From contig VTPC01007149.1 of the NCBI GenBank assembly GCA_011009095.1, positions 1 through 64,000 on the forward strand: a stretch of 64,000 nt of DNA. The letters run 5' to 3'. The position numbers and the translations under genes are program-made. Origin of the DNA: Ignelater luminosus. Taxonomy: Eukaryota; Arthropoda; Insecta; Coleoptera; Elateridae. Below the pieces are notes generated by a model. That model saw nothing but the letters and a program-made list of their open reading frames with translations. It was not told where the DNA came from and did no database searches. Of the stretch, positions 12,992-22,919 are shown piece after piece (position 1 is the stretch's first letter; the number at the start of each line of letters is the position of its first letter).

Positions 12992-13676
12992 AGGTAGTCC
13001 CATTCAAACAGGACCACACATTTATTTAAATATTTTAAAAACTACAAATGATAAACTCATGATAATTTAGATTTATGTACTATATTATCCACCGTTGTCG
13101 ATCACCTTTTGCCATTTTTCAGGCATCATGGAAACCCCTTGATATAGGCCACGCCCCAAACCATCTTGCAAAACCTCATCAATCCTATTTTTAAGGACAT
13201 CAAAGTTGACTGTAACCGGCGAGGTGTACCGAGACTTTCTGGCTCGCAATATTCCAAATTGGATAGCGGCACGCAGCGTCAAGAAGCCCATTCTCGCGCA
13301 TGACAATGCGCGTCTACACATTGCCAATGTGGTGAGTGAGTGGCCTGGTCAAAACCAAATCGAAACATGGATCCAGCCACCATATTCGCCAGACTTACAG
13401 CCATATAATTTCAAGAGTTTTGGCAATCTGAAGATTGGTCTAAGTGATACTCGATATGCCAACTTCGATGTCCTCAAAAATAGGATTGATGAGGTTTTGC
13501 AAAATGGTTTGGGGCGTGGCCTATATCAAGGGGTTTCTATGATGCCTGAGAAATGGCAAAAAGTGATCGACCACGGTGGACAATATAGTACATAAATCTA
13601 AATTATCATGAGTTTATCATTTGTAGTTTTTAAAATATTTAAATTAATGTGTGGTCCTGTTTGAATGGGACTACCT
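12992..13676. mobile_element. Palindromic Tc1/mariner derivative
   Basis: Two arms of about 217 bp, 12992-13208 and 13460-13676, are inverted copies of each other (about 95 percent by eye) around a 251-bp spacer. The outer end is AGGTAGTCCC at both sides. The left flank is TA, but the right flank is AA, so the target duplication is not intact. Both arms encode the C-terminal end of a Tc1/mariner transposase: on the plus strand in the right arm and on the minus strand in the left arm. Both termini are therefore copies of the parental 3' end. The parental 5' end is gone and the spacer carries catalytic-domain sequence. The element is non-autonomous and would fold as a long hairpin. Confidence 0.88.
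13206..13595 (+). pseudogene. Tc1/mariner transposase C-terminal fragment
   Basis: The frame of about 129 codons begins inside the palindrome and has no genuine start. Near residue 33 it shows the second catalytic Asp in the motif AHDNARLH. At residues 60-68 it reads YSPDLQPYN, where family members have Asp or Glu at the final position. Here that residue is Asn, 34 residues after the preceding Asp. The end, MPEKWQKVIDHGGQY, is the usual family C-terminus. The first catalytic Asp and the DNA-binding domains are absent. A shorter copy of the same C-terminus lies inverted on the minus strand at about 13085-13205. Confidence 0.85.
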
Positions 13677-13678
13677 AA

Positions 13679-14365
13679 TATTACAAAGGTTGACTACATG
13701 CAAATTGAATGTTAATGTTGCATGTAAGATTTACGTATTTAACTTACTTAGATATCACAATTGTTATTGACTAATGATTTTAGACTATTTAATAGGTAGC
13801 TGAAATAATCATAAGATTTCTGTTTTGTGGCTTAAACACGGATATTGTCAGATAATCGCGAGCTCGTAACCGCTTCAGAACATTTAACTTGGTTAAAATT
13901 GTCATTTTGTATTAGCCTAGGTAACGGTTTATCAAGACAAACTATACGGAATTTCTAGTAAAAGACTAGTACAATGAAAGTGTCTTCATCATTCAATCAA
14001 GCATCATTTAATCACTTAAGTATCTCATTTTTATTGCCTAAACAAATTACATTGAGTTTTATCAAGTTGTGCAGCGCTGTCATAGTGCCATGGGCACATT
14101 TCAGTCAGTGCTTTTGTATTAACAAGGAAGCTTGGCCTCAGTTTATCACTTCTTGGAGAATTTTTGTATAACAGTCTTGAAGTACAGTAGAAGTTACTGC
14201 AGATCTAAGTGTGAAGAACAGTTTAAGGTCAGCTAGAACGTAGGCAACCGACACTTACCATATAAGACGGCACCCGAAGCAGGCCTTGTGTCCGTTAAGG
14301 AGAATTGTGGATAGTTTTCTATTTGTTTTGTGCAACTCGTGTATAAACTGATCCAGGTGGACGTT
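13679..14365. other. Spacer between transposon remnants
   Basis: No transposon end or recognised gene is present. The plus-strand frame 13974-14171 has no known motif. On the minus strand a consensus donor-like ATGGTAAGTG lies at about 14253-14262. A frame open in the opposite direction (about 14265-14433) leads into it, out of phase with the exon-like frame described next. Confidence 0.35.
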
Positions 14366-14371
14366 ACTTTA

Positions 14372-14586
14372 AATTTGTACATAATTCTTGTAATCAACTG
14401 TTTGTTTTCTTTGTCTATGTATAACGGATCTTAAAGACTCGTTCTCGGAGTTGACGTAAAACTTTTCAAAAGAATTTAAGAGCTCTTTTCTTGGGTCAAG
14501 ACAATTTTGGAACTTCCAAAATTCTTCTTGATCCACTCCGCCGCCGGCACTTGAGCTAGGCTGTTGGCGAGTTTTCTTCGTTTTGG
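14372..14586 (-). other. Probable exon or exon relic, unrecognised protein
   Basis: On the minus strand a splice-acceptor-like ACATTTACTTTTAG ends at 14587. After two bases an open frame runs 71 codons to TAA at 14369-14371. The peptide reads like ordinary protein. A basic Gln/Ser/Gly-rich start is followed by the segment DQEEFWKFQNCLDPRKELL, then FEKFYVNSENESLRS, an acidic-amphipathic composition unlike chance A+T-rich frames. The first half is also higher in G+C than its flanks. It contains no Met, so it cannot be a single-exon gene. It could be a terminal exon or an internal exon with an unrecognised donor. I do not recognise the family, and a transposon-derived origin is possible. Confidence 0.42.
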
Positions 14587-14874
14587 CTAAAAGTAAATGT
14601 CTTTGGTATTTCTCAATCTAAGTAGATAGGCTGTCAAAAGCTAAGCTTAGCAAGTTATATAAGCCATGAAAACCATTTTACAACGAATGAATTGCCTAAA
14701 CGTTAGTTCCAAAATGATTGACAGGGAGCTTTATGAATTTATCTATTCTGGAACCGAATAATTTCTTGTGGAATGCATATTATAAATCTAAAAGGATAAT
14801 CAAACTATTTAACAATTTGTCTTGTACCGAATAATAGTTAATGGGTATGGTTAACCATTCGAGATTTTATTATA

Positions 14875-16034
14875 CAAAATGAATAAAAAGTAAGGAGCAT
14901 TGGTGGTCTAACTTCTATTATTGGTTGTACAAAAAAATGTTCTCAGTGGGAGTTTGATGTCTGAATATTTGCCACAATTTGATGACCTTTAATTTTTTCT
15001 GTGACGTCATCAAGAGATTTTTTTTAAAGACCAACCATACTTTGGGTGGCGCAACTGGATATTTTGTTTTTTTTTACGGGCATGTAGAAATATCACAAGG
15101 TTGCTTAAGAAGCATTTTAAGAAATATCACATTTAACGTTCAAGTGTGCTGTTCGTCGCAGCTTTGAACGCTCATACTACTATCGTAAAGGAAAACAATT
15201 AAAAATGTTCAAAATGTTCAAAATACTCACCATACTTTTTGTGGCAAAATAGATATTTAGGAATTGTTGGAAATAGAATTTTTGACCCCTGCGCTAAATA
15301 CTTAGCTTTCTTGAGGTTTGATCTTGTACCTGTATTAGCTATATTGTTTTCAAATGTAGAAGAGCCGGACGTACCGAACAAACAAATTTGGTGCCAACAG
15401 GATGGAGCCCCGCTCCATTTTGGTATTAACGTTCGACAATATCTAGATGCAATTTTTGAGAATAGATGGATCGTAGAAGAAGAGGGATCGATTGACCAGA
15501 CCGATTTCCGGATTTGAATCCACTAGATTTTTTCTTGTGGGGCTCTCGAAAATGTCGTTTACATGAACAGATCCCAGAATTTGAAAGAATTGAAAATTCA
15601 TATTCGGGAAATAGTGCAGACAAATGGTAAACAGCTTAAGCATCTTTGATAATAAGTTAAAGTTAAACATTGTTTTTGGTTGTTTTAATAAACTAATTTG
15701 CGTTTTTTAAGATAACCGTATGAGCTGCCACGAACAGCATACTTGAATGTTAAATGTGATATTTTTCAAGATTTTTCTTAAGGAACCTTTTGATACTTTT
15801 ATGTGACTGTAAAGAGAAAACAGAATACTATCCAGTTCCGCCGCACAAAGTAACATATAGGTTGCTTTTCAAAAAATGTTTCGATGACTCCACAGCTTGA
15901 AACAATGTCAAAGAAAATTGAAGAACATCAGATTGTGGCAAATATTTAGACATCAAATTACTATAACAATCGTGTTTCATACAACCAATAATAGAAGTTT
16001 CAGCATCAATGTTCCTTACTTTTCACTAACACTG
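14875..16034 (+). mobile_element. Tc1/mariner-type relic with long subterminal IRs
   Basis: The ends align in inverted orientation: TACAAAATG at 14873 against TACAGTGTT on the complement at 16036, converging on AAAAGTAAGG. TA flanks both sides (14873-14874, 16035-16036), giving a 1160-bp element. Degenerate inverted arms run about 290-310 bp (14875-15176 and 15719-16034). The core encodes part of a mariner-type transposase on the plus strand. The arms have diverged much more than those of the palindrome at 12992, so this insertion or rearrangement looks older. Confidence 0.8.
15239..15630 (+). pseudogene. DD41D-type mariner transposase fragment
   Basis: The first frame (15239-15517) contains a GIVGNRIFDP-like strand and then WCQQDGAPLHF, with the second catalytic Asp at codon 15401-15403, followed by VRQYLDAIF and RWI. 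A frameshift before 15508 moves to a second frame, PDLNPLDFFLWG, with the third Asp at 15526-15528. This frame continues to a stop at 15628-15630. The spacing between these Asp residues is about 41 residues, allowing for the indel. That fits the group described as DD41D rather than classical DD34D mariners; this assignment is from memory of the motifs. The N-terminal half, including the first catalytic Asp, is missing. Confidence 0.78.
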
Positions 16035-16036
16035 TA

Positions 16037-19000
16037 GATCAGAAACGTGTTGAACTTGATAAATGCTGCATGATTTAAAGACATTGCAAAATTTTTTAAG
16101 CAACTATGTTGTAGATTTTTAGAAAATGCCGATAAATGCTTCAGAAAGTCTGCAATCTAAAATACTAATTACAGAATAATTATTTAAGAGTTACATCAAG
16201 ACCTCAGAATGACTAGCACTTTTTGATTGATTGATTTAAGTTTGTATCTACAGAAATATAGAAAATATTTTTTTGCGTTGATTAAAAGGTAGTTGCACTC
16301 GTTTAGGAAACAAATCAAATAATCCGGGTATTCCGTAGGGTTTTCAATGAAAAAATGCATTAGAAAAATCTAAGAAATTAAAGTTAATACATCACCTTAT
16401 ATGACAAGTAATTCTGTACAACAAAACTTTCTTTATAACCTTTTTGAGAAATTCAGCGATTCCATTAAATTAACAGAAGTTTATCATCCTCAACAAAACC
16501 CCAATATATCATTAGATAAAAACTTTTTTGAACCCATTGTTGGTATTATACACTCTCAATGATTACTTTTTACAGAAACAGCTTACATTTCAAGCAACAA
16601 ACAAAAATTCCAATTTCTCTAATAAGAAGCACGTCGGGTGGCTATGTCTAAATTAAAATAATAATTCCTTCAGGACTACAAAGCTATCCCAGTAAAATTA
16701 TTCAAATCAGCTCGATGAAGAAAGAATAATGCGCAGTTTAGAAAATGACTTACATTTTCGCACGACAAAAAAATGTTTGAGCTACTGTTTAGTATACAAA
16801 TAAAATGTCGGGTCATAAAGTTTGATTAAAATTTAGGAAGGATTCAACGATGAGAAAAGAGAAATGCTATCATCGTAAAATGAAACTTTTGTTAAAATAA
16901 ATAAGAAACAATTATTGGAAAACGTTGGCTGCTTGCCTACGTGACCTTTCATCTTTTCTCATAATATATTTAAGTTTTTCTTTTGCTTTCTTTGGTTTTA
17001 ATTTATGCCGAATTCGTGTAACAAGTACAAAGTGGAATGTTTTCGTAAAGATATAAAATTACCTGATGCCTGTAAGCGGGTAATAATATTGTCTTGGGAA
17101 ATATACTCGAGAGAGTTTAGTAAGGCAAGAGTTTAAATGTTCTTAAAGTACTAGAAACTTTACAACATATATTATGTAGCTAGGTGGTCTCGTCTCATAA
17201 ATTGAGTAATCATATAAATTTATGGTGCTAAAACAAAAGAAGATAATACTATTATGCAACCATAGCAAGGTTTATCAAACAATGATGTTTATAAAAGTGA
17301 CATATTTGTAATAAATTATAGATACCCCAACCTGTTAGAAATTTTATTTCTGCTTATTTTCATTCAAAAATCTAATTCTCTTTTGAGTAATAGTAAGATA
17401 CAATTTTTCCATTGTCTCTCAACATTAAAAACGCATGTATAAAATTTGCAAATACCTATGTAGATGGGATTTTTTCCTGTGTAGTCCAGTCTTACACGAA
17501 TTATATTTTGAGTTCCTATAAGCAAAGTTTTACCCACAACCAAGGCTGCCAGTTAAATCTAATCGGGTGCATATCAATTAAATTATCACGACGACGTCTT
17601 TAAGTTGCAGGTAATTTCTGTTCTATTCAATTTTTTTTGTTTAATCAATGTTTTTATCTCATAATTTATTATCCTACTGAAATAAAAAAATTCTGTTTTC
17701 TTCTTTATAAATTTGGTTGTTGGTTAAATAGCAGTTAAGAATTTATCACATTTCGTTGTAATAAGAATTTTGCAATTCTCTGTATATTATAAATCCCCCT
17801 TCGTATTGTTTCAGACGTAAAAGTCAATCCCGCGAAATCGATTGACTTGTTGAGGCAGGAAAGGCTCAAACTGGCAAAAAATAAACTTTGGATTCTTCCA
17901 AAGTAAACCTTATTTATCCGCTTTTAAAGTATAGTTAGCATATTTATTCAAAATTAGAATTTCAAAGCGAGAAAAAGTGTAAATGTAAGAATATAATAAC
18001 TAGGTATGAAAGGGAGATTATGCTGCAACTTGCAATGCTACTATAGCCTTACTCTGCTTTTATATACATAATGTAGTTATATCAACGAATGCTTTAAAAT
18101 ATACCATTTTTATCGAGATGCTTTTATTTATTATAAATTTGAAAAGTATAATAAGTAAATAGAACTGATTTATAAAAGGTAAATCAAAGCGAACCACTTA
18201 ACGATCGCTAAAATCAAAATTGTCTTTTAAACTTACAATGTAAATTAGGTAGTTAATCAAACGCGTAGGTGAAATTTCAGTATGCTGATTTGCAATCCCT
18301 TTTCCGACGTTTTCGTAGCATCTCTAAAGAGTGAGAGAACATCAGTATTTACCACAAAGGAATTCCCTGTAGCGACAGTCATTCTATTGTAGGTAATAAG
18401 TATCCCTAAAACAAAGAGACTTTTCAACCACATAACGCTTTAATAAAGGGCATGTCAGTCAAGCAGGAACAGAAAATCGAGAGGAAACAATCCCTTGCAT
18501 CACAATTTAAAATAACGGCGACAATATGCAATAATCATAGGTTAGGGGAAATTTTGACGCTGACAATTATTCATCAGCACTTGATCGTGTGTGAAATAAG
18601 GGACGTAAGTGATGGATATTGCGGCGTACGAGAGGGGTTTGTAATGTATATAGGCATTCTAAGGAATGTGGGGTAAACACAAGTGTAAAATCGATACGTT
18701 GCTTGTGCTTCAGACTCCTTCCCAAAGAATTTCGTGCAAGTAGTGAAAAGCATACAAACTGACATAATGTTTTATGTCTCCAATTTCCAATATCAGAATC
18801 CAGAGGTTCAAAACAAATAATGTTTATGTAGAAGTGTCTGGAATTTTCAAAAAAGTTCCGCTTTTGTGATTAATGATAAAAAAATCCTCATTAAATTGCA
18901 CCCTCTTGATAAATGACACGACCCTTGAGTCAGTTAGCATCTAAAGGGGTGGATAAATTATCTGTACATTCGTTTTTTTTTAATATTGTACCTTAATGTG

Positions 19001-19735
19001 TATACCGTAGTATATTTTGGAATTCACAATGTTAAAAACACGAGAACTGTCTTTCCATCTCCATTTCCAATAACAAAACGAAATTAGAATTTAAAGTAGA
19101 TTTTAAAAACAAACAGAAAAAAATTTAATCAAACGAAACATGAAATTTTAGTATCATACATAAATTTGCCTTCACAACATTTTCAGTGTTGTTTATTATT
19201 TTGCGGAAAAATACCTCGAGTTTAAAAAATGTTTTCATTCGTATTTTGCAATATTTTTCATACATATTACAATAACTGGAATTGTTAGACACGAGGATAA
19301 ACGCAGCACATAAGATTTACAAGACACGAGAGATATACAAAGTTTTCATTTGTGAGAAAAATATTTTATACCCATACACAAATGGTTACCTACATTTGTT
19401 GTTTACAAAACTACCCAACAAGATTATTCAACATCTTTCTATCAATTCTCTAGAATGATAAGCTTGTAAGTTTAAAAAGTCACAGTCGGAACCCCTTATA
19501 AGTTTTCTATGCATCATAATAACCTACATGATTTTATTATGTGTAGAAAATGCGCAAAAAAGTTAGAAAAAAATGAATAAACGTCACTAATCTACTGCTT
19601 CTTCTTACTAGTCTGAGTTGCATGAAATAAGGTTTGGATCTCTGTTCTTATTTTTTAGTTATACGCGAAAATTAATTTTTTTTCAATTTCAAGGTTACGA
19701 GATTCATTAGGAAGATTTTGATTAGTTGGGAAAAT
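16037..19735. other. A+T-rich DNA, no supportable gene
   Basis: Frames at 17412-17603, 18452-18676 and 18574-18765 carry no recognisable motif. No paired repeat ends were identified. Confidence 0.45.
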
Positions 19736-19737
19736 GA

Positions 19738-19914
19738 ATAAAACCAAAGGCTAAAAACCAGTCTGTTTTCAAAGAGTGTATCAATTGTAGTGAATCAAGC
19801 TCCAACAGAGTTGTGGAACACCAAGAATATTTTATTGACCACACTCAACTTGCCAAGAAGCTTTGGGCCAAAATGAACAATAAAAGAAAGCAATCAGTGT
19901 ATGGTTATCATTGA
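19738..19914 (+). other. Short coding-like frame, unrecognised
   Basis: The open frame runs 58 codons to TGA at 19912-19914 and follows an in-frame stop at 19735-19737. It has protein-like composition: two Cys in ECINCSES, then VVEHQEYFIDHTQLAKKLW and a basic tail. It has no early Met and ends about 100 bases before the LINE tail on the opposite strand. It could be an exon relic, an unrelated mobile-element fragment, or chance. Confidence 0.22.
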
Positions 19915-20009
19915 AACTTAGAAATTATCGTCATTATGTCTATGGCCAGTTGCTTGATACTCAGTATGTTAGGCCAATGATGTGTTGTTTCAGTATGCCC
20001 TTAATATGA

Positions 20010-21960
20010 TTATTGTTTTTGCGATACTGATTGCCTTGCTTTCCGTCTTTTATCGGAGGTCGGCCTGGTCTTCTCGTTCCTCTAGATTTTGCATCTTTTG
20101 GTATTTGAAATAGTCTTTCATTTCCCATTTTGTCGACACGTTTATTCTATTCACGCCTTTATTGTCGATCTCATCTAACAACATATTGAATTAGTCACAT
20201 TTCTCTAATTTTGATGTTTGGAACTCTATCTCTTAATGCTTTCCCTGCTATCGATCCCAAAGTCTTCATCTCTGCTGCTCTGAGTATTCGTTTTGTTTCT
20301 GTCGTGTCTGCTCTTGTCTCTCTTGCATATGGATTGCATATACCACTCTTCCTTCTATCCTCGTATCACTGTTTTTCCATATTACACCTCGTAAGCATCT
20401 TGAAACATAGGCGGATTTTCTGACTTGTGTTCGAACTCCTTTTTTGTCACCATAACTAGAAATTTTCATTTCTAAGTATGGGACACCTGCTCTATTGTTT
20501 TTTTGTAACTGTTATTTTGGGTCTTTTTAATTCTCTTGTTACCACCAGGAATTTTGTTTGGAAGATGTTTTCGTGTTTGAGATAATAATTATATCATCTG
20601 CTTTACATACAGTTCTTATTTCTCCTATTCTACATCCAGTTCTTGCGTTTTTCACTTTTTGCATTATTTTGTCCATTATGAGTTTGAATAAATAGTGCGC
20701 TCAGAATAGTATATCTCTTTGTCTTCTTCATGATTTAATTGCTACTTCTGATGTTAAATCGTTTTTTACTTTTATCTTAATGTTTGCATTAATGTTTTTG
20801 ATTATGTGTATTATCTTGTTTGATATGCTTTCTTCTTCTTGTAGGATCTTTATTACATCTGATATAGTCGAAAGCTTTAGCAAAGTTGATGAAACATAGA
20901 CCTATTATGTCGAAAACCCTGTTGTTCGTCACTTATCTTGTTGCCTAATATTTTTGTCAGTAACTACCTTGAGAATTACACCGAGTAAAGCGGGTATCTA
21001 TGATACTCGAGTTCTACTTTTTTGACACATGCTTACTACTGAACATCTTCTGGAATAGTTTAGTTACGTTCTCCGCCGACCGTATTTCAGCAGTTGTTTG
21101 ATCTGCCATCAAGGCCTAGAGCTGTTCTATTCTTTAGAAGTTGTTTAATGTAAGAAATTCAAAGTCCGCAATTTATTTTACCTACATTATCATATTCATT
21201 TATTGATTTTTTTTTCAGCGTTTTCCGCAGTTTTCATTGTGCGCTATATAAGTCTTTTTCCATGTCTGCGATAAATCTTGTCCAGTACTTCCTTTTTAAC
21301 TGGGTCTCTTATATTTGAGCTTACGATTGTACTCTTAATGATTTTCAGATGTTGCTGCGATAAGAAGATATTCTTCCTATTTTTTATGTTCGTTGATGCT
21401 AAGCTCTCTGGTTCCTGTATTTTTTTTTGCGGTTTTAGTAATATTTTGTCCAGTTTATTCCAACAGTCATCTACACTATCGTTTTCTGTTATGTTTTTAG
21501 TTTCGAATTTTTCTTTAAGTTATTTTCAGTATAATCATCCATACAGCTTTTCTGCAAGTTTACGTGGTAATCTTTCCTTCGGGGATATTTTAATAGCAAT
21601 TTTCCCAATATCAGTTTGAGATGTGATTTTATAATAGGCGATGAAAGTACCTCACGTCTATAACTTATTTTGGATGGATTTCTCTGTGTTATTACGTAAT
21701 CTATTGTTGAATTGTAACCTTGTGTATCGGTTCAAGTATATTTGTGTTGTGGTTTATACGAACAAATTATGTTATGTATTCTAAACATATTTTGTGCACA
21801 ATAGTTAATCAAAACTCCTGCATTACAGTTTACTGTTTTTTTGACAAATAGTTGTCTTATTCCGTTTAGGCTTTCGTCTCTTACTCTGCCATTTAGATCA
21901 CCTAAGATAAATAACCACCTCTATGAAAACCTACATATATCTGATTAAATCTACATCTTC
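20010..21960 (-). mobile_element. Non-LTR retrotransposon (LINE), 5'-truncated
   Basis: Reading the minus strand from 21960 down, remnants of the LINE polyprotein occur in the expected order. They are the second half of the endonuclease domain, the reverse transcriptase, the post-RT segment and a terminal GRP-rich tail. The 5' part (any ORF1 and the N-terminal endonuclease) is absent, as is usual for truncated LINE insertions. No clear poly(A) tail or target duplication was found, so the ends are approximate. Confidence 0.78.
20041..21930 (-). pseudogene. LINE endonuclease/reverse transcriptase remnant
   Basis: Near 21882-21902 the minus strand reads GDLNGRV, the conserved motif of the APE-type endonuclease. 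Further on come a segment like LFVKKTVNCN, then IDYVITQR at about 21685-21706. The RT core is degraded: FAKAFD lies near 20870-20890, and the catalytic YADD box appears as CKADD at about 20593-20601. About 20266-20460 reads SSYGDKKGVRTQ, VSRCLRGVIWKN and ERQEQTRQKQ, matching the post-RT region common in insect LINEs. The tail RRPGRPPIKDGK lies at about 20041-20078. Multiple stops and frame changes interrupt it, so it is a dead copy. The clade was not determined. Confidence 0.77.
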
Positions 21961-21964
21961 AGTA

Positions 21965-22595
21965 GCAACTTTCTTGGCCTCTTTACCTATTTCGCTTGTT
22001 AAAACAATATTGTTGGATTCAGTCTCGCTCAAAACAATTGCACTCTCACCTCAAAAACTGCCCCAAAGCATTTTAGTAAAATTTGTTGAATTCAAGAATC
22101 GGGAATTGAAGAAACTCGGTCTAACTGAGTATCCTGTACAAAAAGTAAAACCATATCGGAAATGCTGATGGTAAGTATTTAAATTAATATCTGAATTACT
22201 CTTTGACTTGCACCAAATTGTACGTAATATCTTCTTGCCGATAGTCCCAGCAAAACTAAACATTCTAGAAATCTTCTAGCTCATAGCTCCAAATCTTCAG
22301 GAATTCAGATTGTCTTCGTGGCCAAACTACATTCTACAACCCTGTGATAAATTAGACACTTATATCTAGATTTTATATGTTAAGAACGCAATGTAATCCA
22401 GTATTTATTATTGCCAATTTAATCTAAAGTGAGATCGTTGCAGTTCGATATGATTAACTCCGACAAGAAGGTCTAAATTAACACTAGAGCTTGAGCAAAT
22501 CCGAATTTCTACGCACTCAGTTGAATGCTTATTCAACCAAATTTTGGATTAGCATATAGCCAATTTTATTTTATATCTGTGACTTCTCATCATTA
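21965..22595. other. Unassigned DNA upstream of the LINE
   Basis: The frame 21923-22168 (+) overlaps the LINE 5' break. Its last 37 residues (KNRELKKLGLTEYP region, 22090-22166) look protein-like but unrecognised. Nothing else could be identified. Confidence 0.3.
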
Positions 22596-22598
22596 TTT

Positions 22599-22916
22599 GT
22601 GCAATTTGTGTGTATTTTAAATAGAAAAATTCGAGTGTTCACAATTCTTGTCATTACTGGTATTTGTTTCAAAAAATTAAGGCAACATGTGGCACAAGGT
22701 AGGTCCAACGCTACCGACGGACGCGACGATAATGCAATCGCGGAAGAATATTACAAATCTTGTTACCAAGATTTAAAATGTTACTTGTCATTTCACTACT
22801 TCTCTACAAAGAGAAATATAGTTAGGGCAGCAAAAATTATTGTTTTTTTTAAAATTGAGTATTCCAGTGCTGCTGTTGAAAGACAGCTTTTCTTTTCTTT
22901 AGAGTATTTGAGTTAA
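22599..22916 (+). pseudogene. hAT transposase dimerisation-domain trace
   Basis: The 105-codon frame ends with EYSSAAVERQLF at about 22854-22892, resembling the hAT C-terminal dimerisation motif (LPSSAPVERLFS in many animal hAT proteins). The segment before it (AIAEEYYKSCYQDLK) has a composition compatible with the linker of such proteins. No terminal repeats or 8-bp duplication were located, and the catalytic domain is not visible. The call rests on one motif. Confidence 0.4.
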
Positions 22917-22919
22917 CAA

